Notes under the pieces: model-generated | What the model saw: the letters and a program-made list of their open reading frames with translations, nothing else | Told to the model about the DNA's origin: nothing | Databases searched by the model: none | Made by a program: the position numbers and the translations under genes | In this document: positions 8,576 to 18,194 of the stretch, one piece after another | How the letters are laid out: each line of letters opens with the position of its first letter | Numbering within the stretch: position 1 is the stretch's first letter | DNA from: an uncultured Verrucomicrobia subdivision 3 bacterium | Lineage (GTDB): Bacteria > Verrucomicrobiota > Verrucomicrobiia > Limisphaerales > UBA11358 | NCBI GenBank assembly: GCA_903922735.1 | Contig: CAIXUZ010000035.1 | Coordinates: 21,982-85,981 of the forward strand | Length of the DNA: 64,000 nt | Direction: 5' to 3'

Positions 8576-8923
8576 ATGAAAGATGACAAGGTTTTCGGGC
8601 TGAGCAGCACTTTGTTCCTAATCGGGATTTCTCTGGTCAGCCTCGCCTTTTTCGGACCGGATACCGCCGGGCCGCGGTTCGGCTCCTTTTTTCAGATCGC
8701 GGCTTCCTCTACCTGGGGCAACTGGTTCAACCTCGCCGCCGCGTGGTGCAGTTGCAAAATCATCCTGCTGAGCCTCGGCTTGTTTCTGGTCATCGAATGT
8801 CTGGGAACTTTCCTGACGGTGGCCGGACGCCGGCGCCTGGCCTGGGCGGTCTATGCGCTGCACCTCCTGCCCGGTTTGGGATTTTTAATGGGCGGCTATT
8901 ACTTAATCAAAGCGTTGCTCTGA
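8576..8923 (+). CDS. Small multi-span membrane protein
   Basis: A 115-residue protein with about three transmembrane segments: LFLIGISLVSLAFFG, IILLSLGLFLVIECLGTFLTV, and LLPGLGFLMGGYYLIKALL. No family recognised. It is the last of four small same-strand genes that end 38 bases before the nine-PAS sensor kinase gene, so a link to that signalling pair is possible but unproven. Confidence 0.6.
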   Translation: MKDDKVFGLSSTLFLIGISLVSLAFFGPDTAGPRFGSFFQIAASSTWGNWFNLAAAWCSCKIILLSLGLFLVIECLGTFLTVAGRRRLAWAVYALHLLPGLGFLMGGYYLIKALL

Positions 8924-8961
8924 ATCCAGCCTCGCACTAAAGTCTCATCTTAATTGCGTCT

Positions 8962-11900
8962 ATGACCGGCAGGAAAACGGCAGTCAAAAGAAAACCATCT
9001 CGATCCCCCGGCGGCGGGCGGGCGAAGGTTCCGGCTCCCTTCGCACCGGTGGCTGGCGCGGAGGCGCGGTGGCGGAGCGAGGAGCGCTATCGCTCGGTCG
9101 TCAACGTGATGACCGAAGGCATGGTTCTGCAAACCGCCGAAGGGACCATCATTGACTGCAATGAACAGGCCGTGCGTATTCTCGGCCAGACGCGAAATCA
9201 GATTCTTGGCCGGACTTCACAGGATCCCCATTGGCGGGCGGTGCGCGAAGACGGCAGTCCGTTTCCCGGCGAAGAACATCCCGCCATGATCACCTTGAAG
9301 ACCGGCCAGCCTTGTCGGCAAGTCGTGATGGGGTTGCAACTTCCCAAGGGTATTCTGCGCTGGATCAGCATCAACGCAGAACCTTTGTTCTGGAATAACA
9401 AAATCAAGCCCGCTGCCGTCGTTGTGACTTTCAGCGACATCACCGAGCGCAAGCGCGTTGAATCACTTTTACAAGAAAGCAATGAGTTGCTTTCCCTGTT
9501 CATGCAGCATTCACCTATTTTCGCCTATATTAAGGAGATTACGCCCGATGCCAGCCGGGTTCTGTTTGCGAGTGATAATTTTCGGGAAATGGTCGGCATT
9601 CCCGGTTCGGCCATGCAAGGTAAGACCATGGCGGAACTGTTTCCCGCCGAGTTTGCCGCCAAGATTACCCGTGACGATCAAGCCGTTCTGGCCAGTGGGG
9701 AAGTACTAAAAGTGGATGAGGAATTGAACGGCCGCCACTATGCCACGGTTAAGTTTCCAATTGTCCGAGGCGGACGTTCTTTACTGGCGGGTTACACCAT
9801 TGATATCACCGACCGCAAGCAGGCGGAGGTGCAGCGTGAACAATTCTACCAGCTCTTTAACATCTCCACCGACTTGATGGTCTTCGCCGATCCGCAGGGC
9901 TGCTTCCAGCGGGTGAATCCCGCCACCTTGCGACTGCTTGGTTATACCGAAGCCGAGCTGCTGGAAAAACCCTTCCTCAGTTTTGTCCATCCCGATGACC
10001 GCCGGTCCACGAACGATGAAATGACCCGGCAGATGCAGACCGGCAGCACCATGAATTTCATCAACCGCTATCGGTGCAAAGACGGTTCGGTGCGGTGGTT
10101 GTCGTGGCGCGCCAATTACGTGGTGGCGGAAGGCATCACCTATGCCACGGCGCGGGATATCACCGAGCAACGGCAGGCCGAGCAAGAGCTGAAAGGTTTG
10201 GAGGCGAGCTACCATGATCTCTACGAACACGCGCCGGACATGTATGTCTCCACGGACTCGGCCACCGGCAGCGTGATCCGGTGCAACCAGACATTTTTGA
10301 ACGCCACGGGCTACACCCGCGACGAAATCATCGGTCAGCCAGTCTTTGCTCTATATCAACCCGAATCCCAGCCGGTGGCCCGCCAGGCGTTCGAGCAGTT
10401 CATCGCTACGGGTAGTTTGCGGAATCTGGAGTTGATCCTGAAGCGCAAGGACGGCAGCGCGTTGCCAATCAGCCTCAACGCCAGCGCCGTCCGCGATCCG
10501 CAAGGACGCATCCTGCACAGCCGTTCCACCTTGCACGACATCACCGAGCGCAAGCAGGCGGAGGCGGCGTTGCGCCAAAGTGAGGAACGCTTTCGTGCCA
10601 TCGCGGATTTTTCGCCCGACATCATCAGCATCTTCGATCGCGAAGGACGCCTCGTCTTCAACTCCGCGGCGGCCTTTAAAATCCACGGATACCGGGCTGA
10701 CGAACTGGAGAACCGTTCGACATTTGATTTCATCCATCCCGAGGATGGCCCCGGCGTCACCGCCGCGTTTAGCCGGTTGCTCGAAGGCCAAGCCGAGGAA
10801 GTGAAAGTCCAGTATCGCTACCGCAATGTCGACGGTTCCTACAAGTGGATGGAGGCGATCGGACGCAACGAACTCACCAATCCTCATATCAACGGCATCA
10901 TTGCGATTTCCCGCGACATCACCGAACGCAAGCTGGCGGAAAAAAAGCTAAGGAAGAGCCAGCAGTTCATCATGGAAACCGGGAGGATTGGAAAGGTGGG
11001 CGGCTGGGAGTTCGAAATCCAAACTGGAAAACAGACCTGGACCGAAGCCGTCTATGATATTCATGAAGTGGATACCAGCTATGAACCAACCGTGGAAAAG
11101 GGAATCAAGTTCTACACGCCTGCTTCCCGTCCGGTCATTGAACAGGCGGTGAAGGAGGCCATCGAACAAGGCAAGGCTTTTGATGTGGAGTTGGATATCA
11201 TCACCGCCAAAGGCAACCTCCGGTGGGTTCAGGCCATAGGAAAACGGGATTCGGAACGCTGCAGGATCTTCGGCTTTTTTCAGGATATCACGGAGCGCAA
11301 GCAAGCGGAGTTGAAACTGCGTCAACTCAATGAAACGCTCGAGCAGCGGGTTGCCGAGCGCACCGCCGCGCTGCAGGAAGGCGAAGAACGGTTTCGCGCC
11401 ATCGCCACCAATACGCCGGATCATCTGCTTATCCAGGACCTGGAATTATGCTATCAGCTGGTGATCAATCCGCAGCTTGGCCTCAGCGAAGCGGAAATGA
11501 TTGGGAAGACCGACCAGGACTTGTTCAAGCCAGCGGATGCCGCGAGGCTGACGGCCTTGAAGAAGCGGGTTTTGAAAACCGGCAAACCGGTTCGTTTGGA
11601 AACACCGTTTCCGAATATGAAGGGTGAACTGGAATATTTTGAAGGCATTTATACGCCGAAGCGGAATGTGACGGGCAAGGTGGACGGGTTGATCGGGTAT
11701 TTCCGCAATGTCACCGAACGCAAGCGATCGGAGGAGACACTGAAGGAGAGCGAGGCGAAGTTTTCAGTCGCATTTAAAAACTCTCCCACCCCGATGAACA
11801 TCAGCCGGGTTGATAATGGTTTGATTGTGGACGCCAATGACGCCTTTATTGCAGCAACCGGGTATTCCTATAATGAAGTGATTAACTCTAACATAAAGGC

Positions 11901-13161
11901 GTTGGGCATATGGGCTAACCCAAAGATTCGCGCCCAAATTGTGAAACAACTAATGGATCAAGGGAAAGTGACGGACAAAGAGTTCCAGTATAGAAAGAAA
12001 AATGGAGAGGTCGGAACGGGGATATATTCAGCTCATCGCATTCACCTCAAAAATGTCCCGCATATTCTATCAGCGGTGAAGGACATCACCGAGCGCAAGC
12101 GGGCGGAAGGGGCATTGCTCGAGAGTGAACGGCTCCACCGGCTGCTCTTCACCAATTTGCAAGACGCCTTGGTGACTGTGGAATCTCCCACGTGGAAGAT
12201 TGTCATCGCCAATCCGGCCGCCGTGAAAATGTTCCGGGCCAGGAATGTCGAGCAATTGCTCGCAGCCAAACCGTGGGAGCTATCCCCCGAATTTCAGCCC
12301 GATGGCCAGTCTTCTCTCCAGGCGGCGCGGGTGGTGATTAATAAAGCGATGCAACAGGGCACTCATTCCTTCGAATGGCGCCATCGGCGATTGAAGGGCG
12401 AGGAATTTCCGGCGTCGGTGTTGCTGTCGCGTGTTGAAGTGGCGGGGCGTACGTTGGTTCAGGGAACCGTGCGTGACCTTACCGAGCGCGTCCGGCTGGA
12501 ACAGGAAGTCTTGAACATCAGTGACTGGGAGCGCCGCCATATCGCGCAAGATTTACATGATGGTTTGGGGCAACTGCTGGTGGGCGCGGGTTATCTGGCT
12601 GATTCGCTGCGCCAAGACATGACCGCAAAATCGGAGCCCTGGGTGCCGCGATTGAACCGGATTCAAGCGGCGATTAATGCGGCGGGAAAACAGGCGCGGG
12701 ATGTGGCCCGTGGCGTGCAGCCCGTGGAGCCGGAGCCGAATGGCTTGATGACGGCTCTGGCCAAGCTGGCGCAACAAACCAGCGAGCTGTTTCACGTCCG
12801 CTGTGATTTCAAATGTCACCCACCGGTCAACATTGAGGATTGCCAGACCGGCACCCACCTGTTTCGGATCGCCCAGGAGTCCGTGACTAATGCCATCAAA
12901 CATGGCAAGGCGAAGCGCATTTCGCTTCACTTGACGCAGACGCCAAAGCAAATCACTCTGGCCATCAAGGATGATGGCGTGGGTTTGACCAGTTCGCGGC
13001 AGAAGAAAGACGGCATGGGCTTGCGCATCATGAATTATCGAGCCGGCATCATCGGCGGGACGCTGACGATTAACAATAAATCCGTCATCGGCACTACGGT
13101 GACCTGCCGCGTGCCAGTTTCCGACGGAAAGCATCGGCCGGCAAAGGGTGGAAAGGATTGA
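8962..13161 (+). CDS. Multi-PAS sensor histidine kinase, NarX-like (HisKA_3)
   Basis: A 1399-residue kinase without an obvious membrane segment. It reads as nine PAS modules, most closed by a D-I-T-E-R-K type linker: linkers fall near residues 159, 281, 399, 526, 652, 775, 916, 1041 and 1172. A HisKA_3 dimerisation helix follows with the predicted phosphoacceptor His1199 in QDLHDGLGQLL, then a HATPase_c domain (ESVTNAIKHGKAK, IKDDGVGL, GMGLRIMNYRAG). Such kinases phosphorylate NarL-type regulators, and one is encoded one base after the stop. A predicted coiled helix (LNETLEQRVAERTAALQEGEE) splits PAS modules 6 and 7. The ligand cannot be read from sequence. Confidence 0.93.
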   Translation: MTGRKTAVKRKPSRSPGGGRAKVPAPFAPVAGAEARWRSEERYRSVVNVMTEGMVLQTAEGTIIDCNEQAVRILGQTRNQILGRTSQDPHWRAVREDGSPFPGEEHPAMITLKTGQPCRQVVMGLQLPKGILRWISINAEPLFWNNKIKPAAVVVTFSDITERKRVESLLQESNELLSLFMQHSPIFAYIKEITPDASRVLFASDNFREMVGIPGSAMQGKTMAELFPAEFAAKITRDDQAVLASGEVLKVDEELNGRHYATVKFPIVRGGRSLLAGYTIDITDRKQAEVQREQFYQLFNISTDLMVFADPQGCFQRVNPATLRLLGYTEAELLEKPFLSFVHPDDRRSTNDEMTRQMQTGSTMNFINRYRCKDGSVRWLSWRANYVVAEGITYATARDITEQRQAEQELKGLEASYHDLYEHAPDMYVSTDSATGSVIRCNQTFLNATGYTRDEIIGQPVFALYQPESQPVARQAFEQFIATGSLRNLELILKRKDGSALPISLNASAVRDPQGRILHSRSTLHDITERKQAEAALRQSEERFRAIADFSPDIISIFDREGRLVFNSAAAFKIHGYRADELENRSTFDFIHPEDGPGVTAAFSRLLEGQAEEVKVQYRYRNVDGSYKWMEAIGRNELTNPHINGIIAISRDITERKLAEKKLRKSQQFIMETGRIGKVGGWEFEIQTGKQTWTEAVYDIHEVDTSYEPTVEKGIKFYTPASRPVIEQAVKEAIEQGKAFDVELDIITAKGNLRWVQAIGKRDSERCRIFGFFQDITERKQAELKLRQLNETLEQRVAERTAALQEGEERFRAIATNTPDHLLIQDLELCYQLVINPQLGLSEAEMIGKTDQDLFKPADAARLTALKKRVLKTGKPVRLETPFPNMKGELEYFEGIYTPKRNVTGKVDGLIGYFRNVTERKRSEETLKESEAKFSVAFKNSPTPMNISRVDNGLIVDANDAFIAATGYSYNEVINSNIKALGIWANPKIRAQIVKQLMDQGKVTDKEFQYRKKNGEVGTGIYSAHRIHLKNVPHILSAVKDITERKRAEGALLESERLHRLLFTNLQDALVTVESPTWKIVIANPAAVKMFRARNVEQLLAAKPWELSPEFQPDGQSSLQAARVVINKAMQQGTHSFEWRHRRLKGEEFPASVLLSRVEVAGRTLVQGTVRDLTERVRLEQEVLNISDWERRHIAQDLHDGLGQLLVGAGYLADSLRQDMTAKSEPWVPRLNRIQAAINAAGKQARDVARGVQPVEPEPNGLMTALAKLAQQTSELFHVRCDFKCHPPVNIEDCQTGTHLFRIAQESVTNAIKHGKAKRISLHLTQTPKQITLAIKDDGVGLTSSRQKKDGMGLRIMNYRAGIIGGTLTINNKSVIGTTVTCRVPVSDGKHRPAKGGKD

Positions 13162-13162
13162 T

Positions 13163-13855
13163 ATGGCAAAAACTGATTCTGCAACGCTCCAGACCGGCCC
13201 CACGAAGGGGGGGTCGCGCAAAAAAATCCTGATCGTGGATGATCATCCCATGATGCGGGAAGGCTTGCGCGGCATCATCAACCGGGAACCGGATCTGGTG
13301 GTCTGCGGCGAAGCCGATTGCGCCCGCAAGGCCCTGCTGCTAATCGAGAAAATCATCCCTGACCTGGTGCTTGTGGACATCACGCTGCCCGAAAAGAACG
13401 GGCTGGAGCTGGTGAAGGATCTCAAGGCTCTCCATCCGGAGTTGGTCACGCTCGCCCTCTCCATGCATGACGAGTCCCTTTACGGCGAACGGATGTTGCG
13501 GGCGGGTGCCAAGGGTTACATCAACAAACATCAACCACCCGAGGAATTACTTAAGGCCATCCGCATGGTCCTGGCTGGCCGCATCTATGTGAGTCAGGAA
13601 ATGTCCGAATCTGTCCTGCAACGGTTTTCCGGCCGATCGCCCATGGCGCAGTCGCCCATGCAAATCCTCACTGATCGCGAGTTTGAAATCTTCCAGTTGT
13701 TCGGCGAAGGCAGGACCGGCAAAGAAATCGCCCGGCAACTCCAGTTGAGTGATAAAACCGTGGCTGTTCACAGCGCCAACATCCGGCAAAAACTCCGCCT
13801 CAAGACCACCGCCCAGTTGATCCGGCTGGCGGTCCAGTCGGAGGATAGGGGTTGA
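13163..13855 (+). CDS. Response regulator, NarL/FixJ (LuxR) family
   Basis: A 230-residue DNA-binding regulator. The receiver domain shows the acidic pocket IVDDHP, phosphoacceptor Asp in LVDITLPEKNG, and Lys in AKGYINK. The C-terminal HTH of LuxR type is in REFEIFQLFGEGRTGKEIARQLQLSDKTVAVHSANIRQKL. ATG 13163 is preceded by GAAAGGA and starts one base after the kinase stop; a start at 13148 would overlap it. It is the cognate partner of the upstream multi-PAS kinase. A G7 tract sits in the N-terminal linker codons (13207-13213). Confidence 0.93.
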   Translation: MAKTDSATLQTGPTKGGSRKKILIVDDHPMMREGLRGIINREPDLVVCGEADCARKALLLIEKIIPDLVLVDITLPEKNGLELVKDLKALHPELVTLALSMHDESLYGERMLRAGAKGYINKHQPPEELLKAIRMVLAGRIYVSQEMSESVLQRFSGRSPMAQSPMQILTDREFEIFQLFGEGRTGKEIARQLQLSDKTVAVHSANIRQKLRLKTTAQLIRLAVQSEDRG

Positions 13856-13956
13856 TCCCAATATTATTTAGGGAGAATGGAACCGCAGTTCACCATCGCG
13901 CGGTTAAAAGTTGATTTTCGGCGGCAATCGTTTTTAATTGGCGAGCTTATTTTCAA

Positions 13957-15162
13957 ATGAACATCCACGAATACCAAGCCAAACAGTTGCTCGCCCAATA
14001 CGGCGTCAATGTTCCGTATGAAATTCCCGCCAAGTCGCTCGCCGAAGTGCGTCCGGCGGCGGAGAAAATCGCCGCCAGCGGCAGCGCCAAGGTGGTCGTC
14101 AAATCACAGATCCATGCCGGCGGACGCGGCAAAGGAACATTCAAGAGCGGCTTCCAGGGCGGCGTGAAAGTCGCTGGTTCGGTGGATGAGGCTGTGGGCT
14201 TCGCCGAAAAGATGCTTGGCCAGACGCTCGTCACCAAGCAGACCGGTGCGGACGGCCGCCGGGTGCAGACGCTGCTCCTGGCCGCCGGGGCGAAGATCAA
14301 AAAGGAATTCTATCTCGCCGTGCTGCTCAACCGCGAAACCTCCCGCCCGCTCATCATGGCCAGCACCGAGGGCGGCATGGACATCGAGGAAGTCGCCGAG
14401 AAGCATCCCGAAAAGATTTGCAAGGAGACGATTGATCCCGCCGTCGGCATCATGCCGTATCAGGCGCGCAAAGTTGCCGCCGCGCTCGGGCTTAAGGGCG
14501 ACCTTTTTAACGCCGGTGTGAAGCTCATCACCGGCGTCTATAACACCTGGTGGGAATGCGACGCCTCGATGGTGGAACTGAATCCGCTCGCGATTGTCGA
14601 ATTGGCCGACGGCAAGGAAACCGTCATGGCGCTTGACGCAAAAATATCTTTGGATGACAACGCGCTCTACCGCCACAAAAACATCCAGGAAATGCGCGAC
14701 TTGAACGAAGAAGCGCCCCTGGAGATCGAGGCCAGCAAGTTCAACCTTAATTACATCAAGCTCGACGGCTCGATCGCGTGCCTGGTCAACGGCGCGGGCC
14801 TGGCGATGGCGACGATGGACATCATCCAGCATTTCGGCGGCAATCCGGCGAACTTCCTCGACGTGGGCGGCGGCGCGAGCAAGGAGCAGGTCACGGCGGC
14901 GTTCAAGATCATCTTGAGCGATCCGAACGTGAAGGGCATCATGGTCAACATTTTCGGCGGCATCATGGACTGCAACGTCATCGCCACCGGCATCGTCGCG
15001 GCGGTGAAGGAAACCGGCCTGAAACTCCCGCTGGTGGTGCGCCTCGAAGGCAACAACGTGCTGGCCGGCAAAAAAACGCTGGCGGAGTCCGGCGTCGCCA
15101 TCATCAACGGCGATTCGATGGCCGATGCGGCCAAGAAGATTGTGAAGGCGGTCGCCCGGTAA
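13957..15162 (+). CDS. sucC: Succinyl-CoA synthetase (ADP-forming), beta subunit
   Basis: Beta subunit of the TCA enzyme that makes ATP or GTP from succinyl-CoA. The 401-residue protein begins [17 protein letters not shown], has an ATP-grasp domain ([14 protein letters not shown]) and the C-terminal ligase domain with [13 protein letters not shown] and [13 protein letters not shown]. Length is slightly above the E. coli enzyme. sucD follows after 29 bases, forming the usual operon. Confidence 0.97.
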   Translation: MNIHEYQAKQLLAQYGVNVPYEIPAKSLAEVRPAAEKIAASGSAKVVVKSQIHAGGRGKGTFKSGFQGGVKVAGSVDEAVGFAEKMLGQTLVTKQTGADGRRVQTLLLAAGAKIKKEFYLAVLLNRETSRPLIMASTEGGMDIEEVAEKHPEKICKETIDPAVGIMPYQARKVAAALGLKGDLFNAGVKLITGVYNTWWECDASMVELNPLAIVELADGKETVMALDAKISLDDNALYRHKNIQEMRDLNEEAPLEIEASKFNLNYIKLDGSIACLVNGAGLAMATMDIIQHFGGNPANFLDVGGGASKEQVTAAFKIILSDPNVKGIMVNIFGGIMDCNVIATGIVAAVKETGLKLPLVVRLEGNNVLAGKKTLAESGVAIINGDSMADAAKKIVKAVAR

Positions 15163-15191
15163 ACTGAACGAAATAAAAACCATTTTTTCCC

Positions 15192-16094
15192 ATGTCCATC
15201 CTCGTCAAACCCAGCACCAAGGTACTCGTCCAAGGCATCACCGGCAGCTTCGGCGCCAAGCACGCGCAGCTATCGATTGATTACGGCACGCACATCGTCG
15301 CCGGCGTCACGCCCGGCAAAGGCGGACAATGCTTCGAGCACGGCGGCAAGAAAGTTCCGATTTATGACACCGTTGCCGAAGCGGTGAAACAATCCGGCGC
15401 GACCGCCAGCGCGGTATTTGTGCCGCCGCCGTTCGCTGCCGATGCGATTCTCGAAGGCGCCGATGCCGGACTGGATCTGGTTGTCGCCATCACGGAAGGC
15501 ATTCCCGTCCGTGACATGGTGCGCGTCAAACGCGCGCTGGAAGGCAACACCAAGACACGCCTCATCGGACCGAATTGTCCCGGCATCGTCACCCCCGGCG
15601 AAGGCAAGGATTCTCACGGCGGCTGCCGTATCGGTATCGCGCCTGGTTACATTCATAAGCAGGGCAACATCGGCGTGGTCTCGCGTTCCGGCACGCTGAC
15701 TTACGAGGCGGTGTGGCAACTCACCTCGCGCGGGGTCGGTCAGTCCACCTGCGTCGGGATCGGCGGCGATCCCGTGAATGGCACTTCGCACCTCGATGTC
15801 ATCAAACTTTTCAACGCCGACCCCGAAACGACCGGCATCATCATGATCGGCGAAATCGGCGGCAGCGCCGAAGAAGAAGCAGCGGAATGGATCAAAAAGA
15901 ATTGCAAGAAGCCGGTCGCCGGATTCATTGCCGGTGCCACGGCGCCGCCCGGACGCCGCATGGGTCATGCCGGCGCGATTGTCAGCGGCGGCAAAGGCAC
16001 GGCGGCGGCCAAGATCGCGGCCTTCAAGGACGCCGGCATCGGCATTGCCGTCACGCCGAGCGAAATGGCGGACACGCTGTTGAAAATGATGTAA
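15192..16094 (+). CDS. sucD: Succinyl-CoA synthetase, alpha subunit
   Basis: Alpha subunit carrying the CoA-binding Rossmann domain ([12 protein letters not shown]) and the phosphorylated active-site His in [15 protein letters not shown] near the C-terminus. 300 residues, normal length. It is followed by a clear intrinsic terminator (16111-16155), so the sucCD transcript ends here. Citrate synthase is encoded 2 kb further on the opposite strand, so TCA genes cluster loosely. Confidence 0.97.
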   Translation: MSILVKPSTKVLVQGITGSFGAKHAQLSIDYGTHIVAGVTPGKGGQCFEHGGKKVPIYDTVAEAVKQSGATASAVFVPPPFAADAILEGADAGLDLVVAITEGIPVRDMVRVKRALEGNTKTRLIGPNCPGIVTPGEGKDSHGGCRIGIAPGYIHKQGNIGVVSRSGTLTYEAVWQLTSRGVGQSTCVGIGGDPVNGTSHLDVIKLFNADPETTGIIMIGEIGGSAEEEAAEWIKKNCKKPVAGFIAGATAPPGRRMGHAGAIVSGGKGTAAAKIAAFKDAGIGIAVTPSEMADTLLKMM

Positions 16095-16110
16095 TTTTTT
16101 CTGACTTGAG

Positions 16111-16155
16111 AATTGCGAATTCGGGATGATGGTTCATTCTGGATTCGCAATTTTT
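16111..16155 (+). terminator. Intrinsic terminator after sucD
   Basis: Twelve-base arms at 16111-16122 and 16141-16152 (one mismatch) form a hairpin followed by a run of five T. It begins 16 bases after the sucD stop. Confidence 0.75.
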
Positions 16156-16162
16156 ATTTGGC

Positions 16163-16981
16163 ATGGGCATTGTTGATTTCATCCTGAATCTCGCCGGGCT
16201 GCTGCTGTGGCTGAACTGGCGCTCCGTCCGTTTCGATCCGCTCGCGAAACGGACGCCCGCGACGCTGATGGGCACGTTGCGTCCGGCGGACCCCAAAAAG
16301 ATCCGGCGCTGGCATCTGCTGGCGATCATCGCCGGTTTGCTGGTCCTGCGGGCCATGGTCTATCGGTGGATCGGGCCGTTATGGGTGGCGAAACTGGATT
16401 TGGTGGCCACCACGCCGCAGTTCCGCAGCAATTTGTTTCCCGATATTTTGTTTTTTTCCTTTTTAAGCTTTGGTCTGACGCTGGTGGTTTTTTATGTCGG
16501 AGTGCTGCTGCTGTCGATATTGCATGGGCCGGAGCCGATCCACCGGTTGGTGAAAATTCCGATGGGCCGCGTGGATGGATGGCCCGTCTGGCTTAAAGTT
16601 CTGCTGCCTTTGATTATCGTGTCGGTATTTTGGTGGCTCTTGAGTTGGCCGCTGGATGGGATGCAAAAACTGCCGGTTTCGATGGCGCAACGTTGCGAGC
16701 AATCTTTGGTCATCGGCCTGGGCAGTTACGTGGTCTGGAAATTTCCGACGGGGGCGTTGCTCGGGCTCTATTTGCTTAACAGTTACATTTACTTTGGCAA
16801 ACATCCGTTTTGGAAATATGTCAGCCTTGCCGCGCAAACCCTGTTGCGCCCGTTGAAACCAATTCCCTTGCGGATGGGGAAGGTGGATTTTGCGCCGGTG
16901 GTGGGAATCGCCATTATTTTTTTGGCGGCCGAAGGAATGGAGCGCGGGCTGGTCTGGCTTTACGCGAAACTGCCGCTTTGA
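16163..16981 (+). CDS. YggT-like integral membrane protein
   Basis: A 272-residue protein with about six hydrophobic segments. The C-terminal half (LLNSYIYFGKHPFW...LLRPLKPIPLRMGKVDFAPVV) resembles the YggT motif in which a conserved Pro/Arg stretch precedes a D-x-(S/A)-P-x-V turn. The N-terminal half could be a diverged duplicate. YggT-family proteins are linked to membrane or cell-division functions in other bacteria, but the role here is unknown. It converges with the REC-kinase gene, with 6 bases between the two stops. Confidence 0.6.
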   Translation: MGIVDFILNLAGLLLWLNWRSVRFDPLAKRTPATLMGTLRPADPKKIRRWHLLAIIAGLLVLRAMVYRWIGPLWVAKLDLVATTPQFRSNLFPDILFFSFLSFGLTLVVFYVGVLLLSILHGPEPIHRLVKIPMGRVDGWPVWLKVLLPLIIVSVFWWLLSWPLDGMQKLPVSMAQRCEQSLVIGLGSYVVWKFPTGALLGLYLLNSYIYFGKHPFWKYVSLAAQTLLRPLKPIPLRMGKVDFAPVVGIAIIFLAAEGMERGLVWLYAKLPL

Positions 16982-16987
16982 AAAGCA

Positions 16988-18112
16988 TCAGGCTGTGCGG
17001 GCTGGCGGCACTTTGACCGTGACCGTTGATCCGCCGTTCTGGCCGCTGGCGATGGCCAGCGATCCGCCATGGAGTTCGGCCAGTTTTTTGGCGATGGCCA
17101 GACCGAGGCCCAGGCCTTGCTCATCCGCGATCTTTCGCTCGAATTGCACGTAGGCACCGATGCGCCGGATTTGTTCGGTGGAGAAACCCCGCCCGGCATC
17201 GCGCACGGAAAATTCAATCTGGCCGTTAACCGCTGCCAGCGTGACGCGCACGGGCTGGCCGGCCTCTGAAAACTTGAACGCGTTTTGGACCAGCTCCCTG
17301 GCAATTTTGCGAACGTACTCATCGGCCATGGCCGGCGAAACATCCTCCGCCAGTTGCAATTCCAGATCGGTGGTGCGACCGGCGCGGCCAGCCTGGTCGG
17401 TGGCTTCTTCGCGGGCGATTTGAGCCGCCCGGGCGGCTTTGGCCGTGCGGAGGGAAGCAACGTTTTCGGGGTCGCTGGCGACGATTTCCATTTGCGCGTA
17501 GATGAGAAAGTTTTCGATCAGCCGTTCGAGGCGCTGGCTGGATTGGCAGATTTCCCGGCTCATTTCGGAAATGGTCCTGGCATCCAGCGTGGCGGCTGAT
17601 TCCGCGAGCATTTCAGCGTTGGTTATGATGCCGTTGAGCGGCGTGCGCAGTTCATGCGGCATCATCAGGGAAATCTGGCTGCGGAGCAGGGAAAGTTTTT
17701 TTTCCGCCTCGGCGCGGACGGTTTGAACTTTGCGGAGGCGGGCGTTTACCGTTGCATACAGCTCTTCTACCTTGAACGGTTTGGGCAGGTAATCGTCCGC
17801 TCCCAACTCCATCCCATGTCGCATGCCGGCGGCGTCGGCCATGCCGGTCATCAGGATAAACGGGATGGCCGCAGTGGTGGCGTCAGTGCGTAATTTCGTC
17901 AGCGTGATGTAGCCGGCGTCGGCTTTCCCCATCATGTTGACGTCGCACAAGATGAGGTCGGGGATATATTCCCGCGCCTTGGCGTCGCCGGTGATGCAGT
18001 CTGTGGCCTCCGCAACTTCAAACCCCTGTTGTTCCAGCGCGAGCCGGATCATTTCGCGCAACCAAGGTTCGTCGTCTATGACCAATATTTTTTTCATCTC
18101 GGTTACAGGCAT
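16988..18112 (-). CDS. Response regulator-histidine kinase fusion (REC-HisKA-HATPase)
   Basis: A 374-residue protein with reversed hybrid layout: an N-terminal receiver (KKILVIDDEPWLR, phosphoacceptor Asp in LILCDVNMMG, Lys in PKPF) precedes a HisKA helix (SLMMPHELRTPLNG, phosphoacceptor His) and a HATPase_c domain (ELVQNAFKFSEAG, RDAGRGFS, GLGLGLAIAKKLAELHGG). Such proteins take phosphate from another kinase or report to a regulator in trans. ATG 18112 is preferred; ATG 18097 starts directly at the receiver and a TTG at 18136 is possible. No partner gene is adjacent. Confidence 0.9.
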   Translation of the reverse strand: MPVTEMKKILVIDDEPWLREMIRLALEQQGFEVAEATDCITGDAKAREYIPDLILCDVNMMGKADAGYITLTKLRTDATTAAIPFILMTGMADAAGMRHGMELGADDYLPKPFKVEELYATVNARLRKVQTVRAEAEKKLSLLRSQISLMMPHELRTPLNGIITNAEMLAESAATLDARTISEMSREICQSSQRLERLIENFLIYAQMEIVASDPENVASLRTAKAARAAQIAREEATDQAGRAGRTTDLELQLAEDVSPAMADEYVRKIARELVQNAFKFSEAGQPVRVTLAAVNGQIEFSVRDAGRGFSTEQIRRIGAYVQFERKIADEQGLGLGLAIAKKLAELHGGSLAIASGQNGGSTVTVKVPPARTA

Positions 18113-18136
18113 CGAAGGAAGCAAATCTTGTTCCAA

Positions 18137-18170
18137 TTAACACCTGTTAAGCGCCAACAAAGCGCCAACC
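18137..18170. promoter_or_regulatory. Palindrome plus tandem repeat upstream of the REC-kinase gene
   Basis: A perfect 14-bp palindrome (TTAACACCTGTTAA, with a CC/TG core reading as TTAACA-CC-TGTTAA) at 18137-18150 abuts two tandem 11-bp copies of AAGCGCCAAC(A/C) at 18149-18170. They occupy the space between the citrate synthase stop and the REC-kinase start, on the upstream side of the latter, so an operator is plausible. Confidence 0.4.
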
Positions 18171-18194
18171 TTGACGTAACTGTGAACAATCTGC

